Shown one piece after another: positions 51,283 through 61,468 of a stretch of 64,000 nt of DNA (positions are counted from its first letter, which is position 1; each line of letters starts with the position of its first letter). The stretch is from positions 1 to 64,000 of the forward strand of contig JAFAGG010000030.1 of NCBI GenBank assembly GCA_023422955.1. Direction: 5' to 3'. The notes beneath the pieces were generated by a model that saw only the letters and a list, made by a program, of their open reading frames with translations, made no database searches and was not told the DNA's origin. This stretch comes from Pseudomonadota bacterium (GTDB lineage: Bacteria; Pseudomonadota; Gammaproteobacteria; Burkholderiales; Burkholderiaceae_D). The position numbers were made by a program, and so were the translations under genes.

Positions 51283-54200
51283 TCAGGAAAGATTGGGAGC
51301 CAGCCAGCGCAATGCGTCTTCTTTCGAAACGTCGCGGCGCGCGACCATGTCATCGACCTGGTCTTCGCCGATTTTGCCGACCGAAAAATACTTCGATTCA
51401 GGGTGCGCCAAATAAAAGCCGGAGACGGCTGCACCCGGATACATGGCAAAGGACTCGGTCACATGCATGCCGATTTCTTCGCATTGCAGCAGGCGGAACA
51501 TGTCGAACTTGACCGTGTGTTCCGGGCAGGCAGGATAACCGGGCGCCGGGCGTATGCCCTTGTAAGCTTCCTTGATCAGCGCTTCATTGCTCAGGCTTTC
51601 ATCGCTCGCATATCCCCACAGCTCTTTGCGTACGCGTTCATGCAAATGTTCGGCAAAGGCCTCGGCCAGGCGGTCCGCCAGCGATTTCAGCATGATGGAG
51701 GAATAATCATCGAGCGCATCTTCAAAGCGCTTTTCATATTTCTCGATGCCGATACCGGTGGTGACGGCGAACAGACCGATATAGTCGGCAACTCCCGAGG
51801 ACTTGGGCGCGATGAAATCCGCCAGGCATTGATTCGGACGCGGCACGCCGTCGATCACGGGTTTTACCGTTTGCTGGCGTACTCCGTAATAGGTGAAGGC
51901 GACCTGCGTGCGTGTTTCATCGGTATAGATTTCGATGTCGTCGTCATTCACGCTATTGGCCGGCAATAGCGCGATCACGCCATTGGCAGTCAGCCAGCGG
52001 CCTTCGATGATTTTCTTCAGCAGTGCCTGGCCTTCTTCATACACGCGCGATGCGGATTCGCCGACCACTTCATCCTTGAGAATGGCAGGGAAGGGGCCGG
52101 CCAGGTCCCAGGTCTGGAAGAACGGGCCCCAGTCGATGTAACGCGCCAGCGTGGCCAGGTCGTAATTGCGGAACACGCGGCGGCCGATGAACTTGGGCTT
52201 GACCGGCGCACCCGCGCCCGTGAAGTCCACCTTCATCTTGTTCTTGCGCGCATCGGCAATCGGCAGCAGCGGCGTGGTTTTCTTGTTTGCATGCAGCTCG
52301 CGCAGGCGCGCGTATTCCTCGGCGATATCCTGCACATACTGCTCACGCAACTCGGGCGAGAGCAGCGACTGGGCGACCGAGACCGAGCGCGAGGCATCCG
52401 GTACGTAGACCACCGGTCCATCGTAGTTGGGGGCAATCTTCACCGCAGTATGGGCGCGGCTGGTGGTGGCGCCGCCGATCAGCAGCGGAATCTTGCGTTC
52501 GCGGAACCACGGGTCGCGCTGCATTTCCTTGGCGACGTAAGCCATTTCTTCCAGCGACGGCGTGATCAGCCCGGACAGGCCGACGATGTCGGCATTCTCT
52601 TCCTTGGCTTTGGCGAGGATTTCCGAGCAGGGCACCATCACGCCCATGTTCACCACTTCGAAGTTATTGCATTGCAGGACCACCGATACGATGTTCTTGC
52701 CGATATCGTGCACGTCGCCCTTGACGGTAGCGATCACGAGCTTGCCCTTGGGCTTGGCGACGATGCCGGTGCGTTTTTCTTCCGCCTGTTTTTCTTCCTC
52801 GATGAAAGGAATCAGATGCGCGACCGCCTGCTTCATCACACGCGCGGATTTCACCACCTGCGGCAGGAACATCTTGCCCTGGCCGAACAAGTCGCCGACG
52901 ATGTTCATGCCATCCATCAGCGGTCCTTCGATCACGTTGATCGGACGTCCGCCTTCCGACATGATCTGCTGGCGCATTTCCTCGGTGTCTTCGACGATCC
53001 ATTGTGTGATGCCGAGCACCAGTGCATGGGCAAGGCGTTTCGCTACCGGCTCGCTGCGCCACTCCAGACTTTGTTCTTCCTTCTTGCCGCCGGCTTTCAA
53101 GGTGCCGGCGAATTCGATCATGCGTTCGGTTGCATCGTCACGGCGATTGAGCACCACGTCTTCCACGCGTTCGCGCAGTTCCGGTGCCAGGTCATCATAG
53201 ACGCCGACCATGCCGGCATTCACGATGCCCATGGTCATGCCCGCCTGAATCGCGTGGTACAGGAACACGGTATGTATCGCTTCACGCGCCGGGTCATTGC
53301 CGCGGAACGAGAAGGAAACGTTGGACACGCCGCCGCTGATCTTGGCATACGGCAGGTTCTGCTTGATCCAGCGTACCGCGTTGATGAAGTCGACCGCGTA
53401 ATTGTTGTGTTCCTCGATGCCGGTGGCCACCGCGAAGATGTTCGGATCGAAGATGATGTCTTCCGGCGGGAAACCGACGGTATCGACCAGCAGGCGATAA
53501 GCGCGTTCGCAAATTTCGATCTTGCGCTCGAAGGTATCGGCCTGGCCGGTTTCGTCGAAGGCCATGATGATGACTGCCGCGCCATAGCGGCGGCAAAGTT
53601 TCGCCTGGTGCAGGAATGCTTCCTCGCCTTCCTTCATCGAGATCGAGTTGACGATGGCCTTGCCTTGCACGCATTTCAGTCCGGCCTCGATCACGCTCCA
53701 CTTGGACGAGTCGATCATGATGGGCACGCGCGCGATGTCCGGCTCGGAAGCGACCATGTTCAGGAAGCGCGTCATCGCGGCGACCGAATCCAGCATCGCT
53801 TCATCCATGTTGATGTCGATGATCTGCGCGCCGTTCTCCACTTGCTGGCGCGCCACCGACAGCGCTTCGTCATACTGCTCGTTCAGGATCAGGCGCGCGA
53901 AAGCCTTGGAGCCGGTCACGTTGGTGCGCTCGCCGACGTTGACGAACAGCGATTCGTCATTGATCGTGAAGGGCTCCAGGCCCGACAGCTTCATCTCGCG
54001 CGGCACATCGGGAATCTTGCGCGGCGCGATGGTCGCAACCGTTTCAGCAATCGCCTTGATATGCGCAGGCGTGGTGCCACAGCAGCCGCCGGCGATATTC
54101 ACGAAGCCGCTTTCGGCGAAATCCTTCAGCAGCGAAGAGGTGACATCCGGCGTTTCATCGAAGCCGGTATCCGACATCGGGTTGGGCAGGCCGGCGTTCG

Positions 54201-55041
54201 GATAGATGCAGACATAGGTGTCAGCGATCTTGGACAATTCTTCCGCATACGGGCGCATCAATGCCGCGCCGAGCGCGCAGTTCAGGCCGACCGTGAGCGG
54301 CTTGGCATGGCGCACCGAATTCCAGAAGGCCGGCACGGTCTGTCCCGACAGGATGCGGCCCGAGGCATCGGTCACGGTGCCGGAAATCATGATGGGCAGG
54401 CGTGTGCCGGATTCCTCGAAATAGGTGTCGATGGCAAACAGCGCCGCCTTGCAGTTGAGCGTGTCGAAAATGGTTTCGACCAGCAGCACATCCGATCCGC
54501 CTTCGACCAAGGCGCGCGTTTGCTCCAGGTAGGCGGCGACCAGTTGATCAAACGTCACGTTGCGCGCGGCCGGGTCATTCACGTCGGGCGAAATCGATGC
54601 AGTCTTGGGCGTCGGCCCCAGTGCGCCCGCCACGAAGCGCGGCTTGTCCTGCGTTGAGTACTTGTCGCACGCCTCGCGCGCCAGGCGTGCCGCCTGCACG
54701 TTCATCTCGTACGCCAGGTGCGCCATGTGGTAATCGTCCTGGGCAACCGTCGTCGCACCGAAGGTGTTCGTTTCGATCAGGTCGGCGCCGGCTTCCAGGT
54801 ATTGCTCATGGATTTCGCGGATGATTTGTGGTTGCGTCAGCGTCAGCAATTCATTGTTGCCCTTGACGAACAGCTGCTTGCCCGGCACCGAAAAATCGGC
54901 GAAACGCGTTCCGCGGTAATCCTCTTCGGTCAGCTTGTATTGCTGAATCATGGTGCCCATGGCGCCATCCAGAATCAGGATGCGTTGAGACAGCAGATCG
55001 CGCAGCAGCGCTTCGGTATCGGAATGGGAATCGTGTTTCAT
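51283..55041 (-). CDS. metH: Cobalamin-dependent methionine synthase
   Basis: Transfers the methyl group of 5-methyl-THF through cobalamin to homocysteine. The 1252-residue length equals the full four-module enzyme: homocysteine-binding domain with the zinc ligands (G-G-C-C-G-T-T), pterin-binding barrel, B12 domain with [10 protein letters not shown] (axial His), and C-terminal SAM-binding reactivation domain. It is preceded by a leader with a riboswitch-like fold and an intrinsic terminator, so SAM level probably controls it. Confidence 0.95.
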   Translation of the reverse strand: MKHDSHSDTEALLRDLLSQRILILDGAMGTMIQQYKLTEEDYRGTRFADFSVPGKQLFVKGNNELLTLTQPQIIREIHEQYLEAGADLIETNTFGATTVAQDDYHMAHLAYEMNVQAARLAREACDKYSTQDKPRFVAGALGPTPKTASISPDVNDPAARNVTFDQLVAAYLEQTRALVEGGSDVLLVETIFDTLNCKAALFAIDTYFEESGTRLPIMISGTVTDASGRILSGQTVPAFWNSVRHAKPLTVGLNCALGAALMRPYAEELSKIADTYVCIYPNAGLPNPMSDTGFDETPDVTSSLLKDFAESGFVNIAGGCCGTTPAHIKAIAETVATIAPRKIPDVPREMKLSGLEPFTINDESLFVNVGERTNVTGSKAFARLILNEQYDEALSVARQQVENGAQIIDINMDEAMLDSVAAMTRFLNMVASEPDIARVPIMIDSSKWSVIEAGLKCVQGKAIVNSISMKEGEEAFLHQAKLCRRYGAAVIIMAFDETGQADTFERKIEICERAYRLLVDTVGFPPEDIIFDPNIFAVATGIEEHNNYAVDFINAVRWIKQNLPYAKISGGVSNVSFSFRGNDPAREAIHTVFLYHAIQAGMTMGIVNAGMVGVYDDLAPELRERVEDVVLNRRDDATERMIEFAGTLKAGGKKEEQSLEWRSEPVAKRLAHALVLGITQWIVEDTEEMRQQIMSEGGRPINVIEGPLMDGMNIVGDLFGQGKMFLPQVVKSARVMKQAVAHLIPFIEEEKQAEEKRTGIVAKPKGKLVIATVKGDVHDIGKNIVSVVLQCNNFEVVNMGVMVPCSEILAKAKEENADIVGLSGLITPSLEEMAYVAKEMQRDPWFRERKIPLLIGGATTSRAHTAVKIAPNYDGPVVYVPDASRSVSVAQSLLSPELREQYVQDIAEEYARLRELHANKKTTPLLPIADARKNKMKVDFTGAGAPVKPKFIGRRVFRNYDLATLARYIDWGPFFQTWDLAGPFPAILKDEVVGESASRVYEEGQALLKKIIEGRWLTANGVIALLPANSVNDDDIEIYTDETRTQVAFTYYGVRQQTVKPVIDGVPRPNQCLADFIAPKSSGVADYIGLFAVTTGIGIEKYEKRFEDALDDYSSIMLKSLADRLAEAFAEHLHERVRKELWGYASDESLSNEALIKEAYKGIRPAPGYPACPEHTVKFDMFRLLQCEEIGMHVTESFAMYPGAAVSGFYLAHPESKYFSVGKIGEDQVDDMVARRDVSKEDALRWLAPNLS

Positions 55042-55065
55042 AGATCGCAGTACAGAAATTCGGAC

Positions 55066-55101
55066 AATAAAAAACCCGGCTTGTAAAAACGGAGCCGGGT
55101 T
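55066..55101 (-). terminator. Leader terminator upstream of metH
   Basis: On the minus strand AACCCGGCT and AGCCGGGTT form a 9-bp stem with an 11-nt loop, followed by TTTTATTG (six consecutive T counting the stem end). It lies 25-60 nt before the metH ATG and in its direction, so it must be read through for expression: an attenuator or riboswitch expression platform. Confidence 0.8.
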
Positions 55102-55111
55102 ATTCCATGTT

Positions 55112-55189
55112 CCGCTTTAGCAGTATTTGTTACTGGGACTTTACCCTGGCGCCCGCAAGCTGGGTTTGACTTTTCAATCAAATCGGCGC
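55112..55189 (-). promoter_or_regulatory. SAM-II-like (SAM_alpha) riboswitch aptamer of metH
   Basis: The leader on the minus strand has, in order: P1 5' strand GCGCC, GAUUU, a small hairpin with a GAAA loop, AAACCC, CUUGC, the P1 3' strand GGCGC, a linker hairpin, AAAU and GCUAAAG-GG-type tail. GAUUU...CUUGC...GCUAAA in this order is the SAM-II signature, with two inserted hairpins. A terminator follows directly. The class call rests on these short conserved blocks and is not a computed fold. Confidence 0.6.
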
Positions 55190-55195
55190 TGTGAA

Positions 55196-55224
55196 ATTAT
55201 ACGTTAAATCAAGGGTTTGGTTAA
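55196..55224 (-). promoter_or_regulatory. Promoter of the metH leader
   Basis: On the minus strand TTAACC (55219-55224), a 17-bp spacer and a consensus TATAAT (55196-55201) make a sigma-70 promoter. Transcription would begin near 55189, exactly where the aptamer's first stem starts. Confidence 0.7.
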
Positions 55225-55275
55225 GGAAGGGGGCGTTAGTAAAGGCCCTTCCTTGTCCTATTAGCATGTTCTGAT

Positions 55276-56118
55276 TCAAGCCGCTGCGCGATCACTCCTG
55301 ATGATTCGCTTTTCATCCAGCTTCAGGGTCAGGCACTTGGCGGAACCGCCGGCTTTCATGAATTCCGTCAGCGGCGTCTGTTTGACCGTGAAGCCGGACT
55401 TGCTCAGGCTCGTCATCAAGGCCGGCAATGCACGGTTCAGGAACACATGCCGGCCGCAGTTGACGGCATTGCAGGCGAAATGAAAGGCATCGGTTTCGCT
55501 GACTGCGATGCGATAGGGGGCCGGCACGCGCTTCGCAATGAGCGCCTGCGAGGCGGCATCGAAGGCGCCGGGGTAATACATCAGGTAGCCGCCTTCCAGC
55601 GGGCAAAAGCAGGTGTCGAGATGATAAAAGCGCGCATCGATCAGCTTGAGCGGCGCTACGTCGATATCGAGCAAGGCCGACAGATAATCGGCGCAGCGCA
55701 GGTCGGAGCGATGGCCGTGGCCCATCCACAGCAAGGCTTGAGCACGGTCGAACAAGGCATCGCCGGCTCCCTCGAAATACAGATCGTCAGGCAGTCTTAG
55801 CACCTCGAAATCCTGCCCCGCCGCCCAGGCGGCAAAGAGAGGCTCTTCTGCCTGCCGCTGCGGATGGCGAAAGCGCGACGCTACAAAGCGATTCTCCAGC
55901 ACCAGGCCGGCATTTGCCGTAAACACCATGTCCGGCACGCCTGCAATCGGCTGGATGCTTTCTATCTGTGCCACTTCGCCCAGCAGGGACGCGAGCGCCT
56001 GCCATTGCCGCTCGGCTATCCTTGCACTGGTGGCCGCGACATGATGTTCCATCCACGGATTGATCACGTAGGAGACTTCAAAATGGTCGGGCGGGCACAT
56101 CAGAAAACGTTCGCGCAT
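55276..56118 (-). CDS. Arginine deiminase/dimethylargininase-fold hydrolase
   Basis: 280-residue guanidino-group-modifying enzyme. The start at 56118 has a GAGG ribosome-binding site and omits a low-complexity upstream frame (to 56238). Motifs of the fold are M-V-F-T-A-N-A-G (Asp/Asn pair), E-G-A-G-D-A-L, Y-H-L-D-T-C-F-C-P-L (catalytic His) and G-G-S-A-K-C-L-T (catalytic Cys). It is closest to amidinotransferase/DDAH-like proteins such as CtlX. Substrate is not known; citrulline or methylarginine are candidates. Confidence 0.82.
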   Translation of the reverse strand: MRERFLMCPPDHFEVSYVINPWMEHHVAATSARIAERQWQALASLLGEVAQIESIQPIAGVPDMVFTANAGLVLENRFVASRFRHPQRQAEEPLFAAWAAGQDFEVLRLPDDLYFEGAGDALFDRAQALLWMGHGHRSDLRCADYLSALLDIDVAPLKLIDARFYHLDTCFCPLEGGYLMYYPGAFDAASQALIAKRVPAPYRIAVSETDAFHFACNAVNCGRHVFLNRALPALMTSLSKSGFTVKQTPLTEFMKAGGSAKCLTLKLDEKRIIRSDRAAA

Positions 56119-56420
56119 CGCATTACCTCTTCTGGTCTGGGGTGGCTTGGGGATTGCGTCCCGCTGCCATGCCATTGCATGGCTCTCGCGGCTTCGCTTC
56201 GGCGCTCCTGCACTCCTGCGCGCTTGCAGGGTCTGCAAGAGGCGCCGCTCATAGATAAGGTGGGTGCGCTTCCCGGCTGATCAAGACCTTTTGCTGCAGG
56301 TTTCCCGCATGACAAACCTATGTAGGCTTCATGCCTTCATGAACCGGGCGCGACGGCACGCTTTCCAGGATGTGTCTTCGAGTCAGTAATGATCCGCTTG
56401 GCGGCATGCTTGCGAAACGA

Positions 56421-57386
56421 TCAGGATGGCTTGACTGTAAAGCGTCCGCCTTCCATGGCGAAGCCTTTCAGGAATTCCGCCGCCGGCAGGCGCTTGCCGC
56501 CCGGCTTTTGCAATTCCGTCACGCGCAGCACGCCTTCGCCGCACACGACCAGGATGCCAGTCTGCGGGTCTGCGGCAATGATCTGTCCGGGCTCGTTGAG
56601 CGGAGAAGAGGGCGCGACTTGCGCCTGCCAGATCTTGACCGGCGTGCCATTGAGTTCGGCGACCGCGCCGGGGAAAGGATTGAAGGCGCGCACCTTGCGG
56701 GCCAGGACTTCGGCTGACTGGGAAAAATCGAGCGCCGCTTCGTCCTTGCTGATCTTGGCCGCGTAGTTAATGCCCTCCGCCGGCTGCGGCGTTGCCGTCA
56801 GCCCGTCCTGCTGCAATTGCTGCAAGGCCTGCACGATCATTTCGCCGCCCAGTCGCGCCAGTTCGTCATGCAGGCTGCCGGTGCTGGCATCCGCTGCAAT
56901 CGGCAGGCTTTGCCGCAGCAGCATGGCGCCGGTGTCCAGTCCTTCATCCATTTGCATGATGGTAATGCCGGTTTCCGTATCGCCCGCTTCGATGGCGCGA
57001 TGTATCGGCGCCGCGCCGCGCCAGCGCGGCAGCAGCGAGGCATGGATATTGATGCAGCCATGCTTCGGCAGCGAAAGAATCGAAGGTGGCAAGATCAGGC
57101 CATAGGCGGCGACCACCATCACATCGTGCTCTGTCGCCTGTAAAAGTTCGTGCGCGCGCTGCGCTTCTTCCGCATGCTTGCCATCGACGCGCAGCGATGG
57201 TGGCTGCGCGACCGGAATGTCATGGGCCAGCGCGAACTGCTTGACCGGCGACGGCTGCAGATGCATGCCGCGTCCTGCCGGGCGGTCAGGCTGGGTCAGG
57301 ACGAGCGGGATCTCAAAGCCTGCGGCATGCAGGGCCTTGAGTGCCGTGGCGGCGAATTCTGGCGTGCCGGCAAAGATGACTTTCAT
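56421..57386 (-). CDS. fmt: Methionyl-tRNA formyltransferase
   Basis: Formylates initiator Met-tRNA with 10-formyl-THF. From the ATG at 57386 it has 321 residues. Motifs are the N-terminal [10 protein letters not shown], the catalytic [12 protein letters not shown] and the C-terminal OB-fold domain. It is the gene after def on the minus strand, the common def-fmt pair in bacteria, though here separated by about 157 bp. Confidence 0.95.
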   Translation of the reverse strand: MKVIFAGTPEFAATALKALHAAGFEIPLVLTQPDRPAGRGMHLQPSPVKQFALAHDIPVAQPPSLRVDGKHAEEAQRAHELLQATEHDVMVVAAYGLILPPSILSLPKHGCINIHASLLPRWRGAAPIHRAIEAGDTETGITIMQMDEGLDTGAMLLRQSLPIAADASTGSLHDELARLGGEMIVQALQQLQQDGLTATPQPAEGINYAAKISKDEAALDFSQSAEVLARKVRAFNPFPGAVAELNGTPVKIWQAQVAPSSPLNEPGQIIAADPQTGILVVCGEGVLRVTELQKPGGKRLPAAEFLKGFAMEGGRFTVKPS

Positions 57387-57543
57387 GGCAGTGGCTGGTT
57401 TGTTTTGGTCCACTCATTCGAAGTGGCGCATTGCCTGCGCTGGTTAAAGGCAGGAAGGGTTCATGCTAGGTGCAGAAAGCGGGTGTCGGCTACGGTTGTC
57501 GCAAAGGCAGATACGTCAACTATTACGGCGGCCAGACGGTCGT

Positions 57544-58071
57544 TTACGACACGCGCTGTTTGTCGCGCTTGAGTTCGCGTTCTTCTTTCTGCATCTTGGC
57601 CTTGATGCGATTGCGCTTCAAAGGCGACAGGTATTCGACGAACACCTTGCCCTTCAGGTGATCCATTTCATGTTGCACGCAAACTGCCATCAGGTCGTCG
57701 GCTTCCATCTCAAAAGCGCGGCCTTCCACGTCCTGCGCACGTACCTTGACTCTCGCGGGGCGCTCCACGCCATCGTAGATGCCCGGGACAGACAGGCAGC
57801 CCTCGTCATACACGCGTTTTTCCGGGCTGGCCCAGACGACTTCCGGATTGACCAATACCAGCAACTGATCGCGCGTGTCGGAGATGTCGATGACGATCAC
57901 CTGTTCGTGCACATCGACCTGCGTCGCTGCCAGACCGATGCCGGGCGCGTCATACATGGTCTCCGCCATGTCGGCCGCCAGCTTTTTCAGGCGCTCATCG
58001 AACACCGTGACCGGCTTGGCTACCTTATGCAGGCGAGGATCAGGATAGCGGAGGATATTCAGCAGAGGCAT
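57544..58071 (-). CDS. def: Peptide deformylase
   Basis: Removes the N-formyl group from nascent proteins. From the ATG at 58071 it has 175 residues and the three deformylase motifs: G-I-G-L-A-A (44-49), E-G-C-L-S (Cys92 metal ligand) and H-E-M-D-H (His134, Glu135, His138). A TTG five codons upstream is an alternative start. It faces the LysM gene across a divergent promoter region. Confidence 0.95.
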   Translation of the reverse strand: MPLLNILRYPDPRLHKVAKPVTVFDERLKKLAADMAETMYDAPGIGLAATQVDVHEQVIVIDISDTRDQLLVLVNPEVVWASPEKRVYDEGCLSVPGIYDGVERPARVKVRAQDVEGRAFEMEADDLMAVCVQHEMDHLKGKVFVEYLSPLKRNRIKAKMQKEERELKRDKQRVS

Positions 58072-58255
58072 ACGGCTTTTGTGCAACAGAACAAAGGAAT
58101 TGGGAATGCTTTTCTTGCTAGTTCAAGCATTCGTGGGCAGAATTTGATTCAATTTGGCAAGTTTTGCCTTGAAACACTTCCAATGGAATTGCTGCAATGA
58201 CTGCAGTTTCAGTGTCAGGCCTGCCAAGCTGATAGGCCCTCCTCATCGGAAAACT

Positions 58256-59326
58256 ATGAAAAAGTTTAGCACAGTCGGGACTGCCCTCGCTCTAGCGCTC
58301 CTCTCGGTAAGCCTGCATGCCAATGCGCAGTCCACGCCTGCGGCATCCAAGTGCGAGTTCCTGGCCAACGCCCCTGACCAGCACACGGTCGTACGCGGCG
58401 ATACCTTGTGGGATATCTCGGGACGTTTTCTGCAGAACCCGTGGTGCTGGCCCCAGGTGTGGGACATGAATCGCGAGGACATCAAGAATCCTCACTGGAT
58501 CTATCCCAACCAGGTCATTTATTTCGATCGTGCGGCCAATCGTCTGCGCCTGGGCTCGTCACCTGATGGCATCCAGACCGTGAAGCTATCACCCGGCATG
58601 CGCAGCACCAGGCTGGAAGATATGGCTGTTCCCTCGATTCCGCCGCATGCCATCGAACCTTTCCTGTCCAAGCCGCTGATCGTGGGTGCGGATGAATTGA
58701 AGTCCACGCCCCGCATCGTCGCCGGTAGCGACGGGCGCGTGTACTTCGGCCAACGCGACAAGGTTTATGTGCGCGGCAACCTGAATGAAGAAACCCTGTT
58801 TCATGCCTTCCGCCCCGGCGTGCCTCTGAAAGACCCCATCAATGGCAATGTGCTGGGTTATGAGGCGGTTTACCTGGGCACGTTGCGAGTGGAAAAAGCT
58901 TCCGCTGCGCCTGACGTGGCTCACCGGCTGGTGATCGAAAGCGCAAAAGAAGAAATGGGAGCCGGCGACCATTTGCTGCCGGTTCCGCCTACGCCCATCA
59001 TTAACTATGTGCCGCACCTGCCATCCCGGCCGGTCGATGGCCATGTCGTCGCGATCTATGGCGGTGGCGTCACCATGGCCGGGCCGCATCAGATCGTCAG
59101 CATCAATCGCGGCGAAACGGATGGGCTGGATATAGGTTCGGTGCTGGAGTTGTCTCGGAGCGGCCGCACCGTGGTGGACAGAACCGATAAGGCCACCGTC
59201 AAATTGCCCGATGAGGAATATGGCAAGCTTTTTGTATTCCGGGTCTTTGACAATATCTCCTACGGTTTGATCATGAAGGTCAACAGTCCCGTCACTGTCG
59301 GCGACCGGGCATCCTCACCCGAGTAA
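58256..59326 (+). CDS. LysM-domain protein
   Basis: 356-residue exported protein. The signal peptide ends A-N-A-Q. A LysM motif (H-T-V-V-R-G-D-T-L-W-D-I-S...P-N-Q-V-I-Y) lies at about 42-90 and is followed by a long C-terminal part without a clear domain. LysM binds peptidoglycan. Placement next to dprA and divergent from def is common in betaproteobacteria. CGGAAAA is the ribosome-binding site before the ATG. Confidence 0.88.
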   Translation: MKKFSTVGTALALALLSVSLHANAQSTPAASKCEFLANAPDQHTVVRGDTLWDISGRFLQNPWCWPQVWDMNREDIKNPHWIYPNQVIYFDRAANRLRLGSSPDGIQTVKLSPGMRSTRLEDMAVPSIPPHAIEPFLSKPLIVGADELKSTPRIVAGSDGRVYFGQRDKVYVRGNLNEETLFHAFRPGVPLKDPINGNVLGYEAVYLGTLRVEKASAAPDVAHRLVIESAKEEMGAGDHLLPVPPTPIINYVPHLPSRPVDGHVVAIYGGGVTMAGPHQIVSINRGETDGLDIGSVLELSRSGRTVVDRTDKATVKLPDEEYGKLFVFRVFDNISYGLIMKVNSPVTVGDRASSPE

Positions 59327-59336
59327 GCCAGCCACC

Positions 59337-60455
59337 ATGGCGGATTTCAGCGAGCTTGCCGACTGGATCCGCCTGGATAATACGCCCGGCATAGGCCCGG
59401 CCACCGCGCGCAAGCTGCTGACACATTTCGGTTTGCCGGCCGCCATTTTTGCCGCCGACATTTCCCAGTTGAGACAACTGGTGTCCGACCCCGTGGCACA
59501 AGCCCTGCTGTCGCCTCTTTCCCCTGCGCTGAAGGCGCTTGTCGACCGCACACTCGCCTGGGTCCAGGAGCCGGGGCATGCCATGCTGACGTTGGCGGAT
59601 GGCAGCTATCCCCAGTCCTTGCTCACCATCAGCGATCCTCCCACCCTGCTGTATGCAAAAGGCCAGATCGGCCTGTTGAATCAAACCCCTGCGATGGCAA
59701 TCGTCGGCAGCCGCAACGCAACCCGGCAGGGCCGGCTCGATGCGGAACGTTTCGCTGCCTCCTTCAGCGAAGCCGGGTGGACGGTCATATCCGGGCTGGC
59801 GCTGGGCATCGATACCGCGGCGCACGAGGGCAGCCTCCGTGCTAACGCATCCACGTCCCGGGCCGGCTCAACCATGGCCGTGATCGGTACCGGAGTCGAT
59901 ATCGTCTATCCTGCACGCAATCGCGATTTGGCCCACAGGATTGCCGAACACGGTTGCCTGCTCAGCGAGTACGCATTGGGCACGCCGGCGACCGCTGCGA
60001 ATTTCCCGCGCCGCAACCGCCTGATCAGCGGCTTGTCGCGCGGTGTGCTGGTGGTGGAAGCCGCGGCGCAATCCGGCTCGCTGATCACTGCCCGTACCGC
60101 CCTGGAACAAGGGCGCGAAGTGTTCGCCATACCCGGCTCGATTCATTCCCCGCTGTCCAAGGGCTGCCATGACTTGATCAGGCAAGGCGCGAAGCTGGTT
60201 GAATCGGCACAGGATGTGCTGGAGGAATTCGGCGCATGGAGCAGGCCTGCTGCAAACACCTTGGCCGCAACCGATAAACCGTCGTCGCAATCCGATCCGC
60301 TCCTGACAGCCATGGGTTTCGATCCCGTGCATATCGATGTGCTGGCATGCACGCTGAGCAGAAGTATCGCGAGCCTTAGCAGCGAGCTGTTGCAAATGGA
60401 ATTGGCCGGCCTGGTGGAGATGCTGCCGGGCGGGATATACAGGCGTCTGATCTGA
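59337..60455 (+). CDS. dprA: DNA-processing protein DprA
   Basis: Protects incoming single-stranded DNA and loads RecA in natural transformation. The 372-residue protein has an N-terminal helix-hairpin-helix-like segment (NTPGIGPATARKLL), the Rossmann DprA core (A-I-V-G-S-R-N, S-G-L-A-L-G-I-D, F-P-R-R-N-R-L-I-S-G-L) and a C-terminal winged-helix-like domain. It starts 10 nt after the LysM stop. With comM it suggests competence genes are present. Confidence 0.92.
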   Translation: MADFSELADWIRLDNTPGIGPATARKLLTHFGLPAAIFAADISQLRQLVSDPVAQALLSPLSPALKALVDRTLAWVQEPGHAMLTLADGSYPQSLLTISDPPTLLYAKGQIGLLNQTPAMAIVGSRNATRQGRLDAERFAASFSEAGWTVISGLALGIDTAAHEGSLRANASTSRAGSTMAVIGTGVDIVYPARNRDLAHRIAEHGCLLSEYALGTPATAANFPRRNRLISGLSRGVLVVEAAAQSGSLITARTALEQGREVFAIPGSIHSPLSKGCHDLIRQGAKLVESAQDVLEEFGAWSRPAANTLAATDKPSSQSDPLLTAMGFDPVHIDVLACTLSRSIASLSSELLQMELAGLVEMLPGGIYRRLI

Positions 60456-60681
60456 AGAAATAGGCAGGCAGATAAGTCGTAGCGCATTCAGATAACGCAC
60501 TCGGATCAACGAAGCAGCAGCCCGTAATTTTTGTATTCATGCACTCAGGCTTTGTCGTTTTTTTCATTGTCTGGCATAACCGGCCATAAAGCTGGCAAAT
60601 CGTTTACGCGTTTTTGCATTTACGTGTTGCGAAACGGATTTATCGCTTGTGTGCCGCTAGGCTTACGGCTACATTACGCAA

Positions 60682-61149
60682 ATGTTTGATGTCCTTGTTT
60701 ATCTCTACGAGACTTACCAGCAATCAGATGCCTGCCCTGATGGTGAGGCGTTAGTGAAAAAGCTATCGTCCATCGGTTTCGAAGAAGATGAAATTTCCAG
60801 GGCTATGGATTGGCTGAAAGATCTGACTCAGGCGGCCCAGGGTCTTTCTGCTGCGACTGGTGAGCAGGCGAGCGGATTCCGCATTTATGCCGATCAGGAA
60901 GCGCGGGTTCTGGGCAGCGCCGTGATCGGTTTCATCCATTTCCTCGAACTGGCCAACGTGCTGAGTCCCGCGCAGCGGGAAGTCGTGATCGAGAGAGCGC
61001 TGGCTGCCAGCGATAACCAGATCTCCCTGGAAAAATTCAAGGTCATCGTCCTGATCGTGTTCTGGAGCCAGGGCAAGGAACCGGACAGCCTGGTTATCGA
61101 CGAACTGTTCCTGGATAGCGAAGAGCCGGAGTCCCGCCTGCTGCATTAA
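60682..61149 (+). CDS. smg: Smg family protein (DUF494)
   Basis: 155-residue protein of the Smg/DUF494 family, conserved downstream of dprA. The N-terminal [12 protein letters not shown] block and the acidic, helical body are typical. Function is not established. The order dprA-smg-topoisomerase is a widespread proteobacterial arrangement. Confidence 0.88.
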   Translation: MFDVLVYLYETYQQSDACPDGEALVKKLSSIGFEEDEISRAMDWLKDLTQAAQGLSAATGEQASGFRIYADQEARVLGSAVIGFIHFLELANVLSPAQREVVIERALAASDNQISLEKFKVIVLIVFWSQGKEPDSLVIDELFLDSEEPESRLLH

Positions 61150-61468
61150 GGACCGGCAATATTCCTTTCTGTTGAAACCAATCCGCTGTCGTCTTTTCTT
61201 CCCCATATCGCGCGTCGCTTGCGAATTTTGTCGCAACCCGCTTATCATTGCCCGCAAATGCCTTTTGTTATATTGGCAGCCGGTTTATCTCCCTGCAATT
61301 GTTGCTCGCTCTGTCATAAAGCTGTCTGAATAAGCGATGCCGCCTTGCAGGCTGCATCAATGGCCGCATATCGGAGGTGCCACTGCCCCAAAGGCTGTTG
61401 GCTCGCCTCAATAACAATAGCGGCAGGCTCAACCTATTACCGAGCAATAGCTCATTACGGACACTTTT
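61150..61468. other. Intergenic region before topB
   Basis: 319 bp with no supported ORF. A possible sigma-70 promoter is TTGCGA (61219-61224), an 18-bp spacer and TATCAT (61243-61248), which would leave a leader of about 215 nt ahead of topB. I see no clear terminator after smg. Confidence 0.4.

Noticed and set aside
52291..54657. A 788-codon plus-strand frame opposite metH
   Set aside because: His/Arg/Asp-rich antisense shadow of the conserved methionine synthase.
55042..55200. A cobalamin or SAH riboswitch ahead of metH
   Set aside because: The B12-box and the SAH core are absent; the conserved blocks fit SAM-II better.
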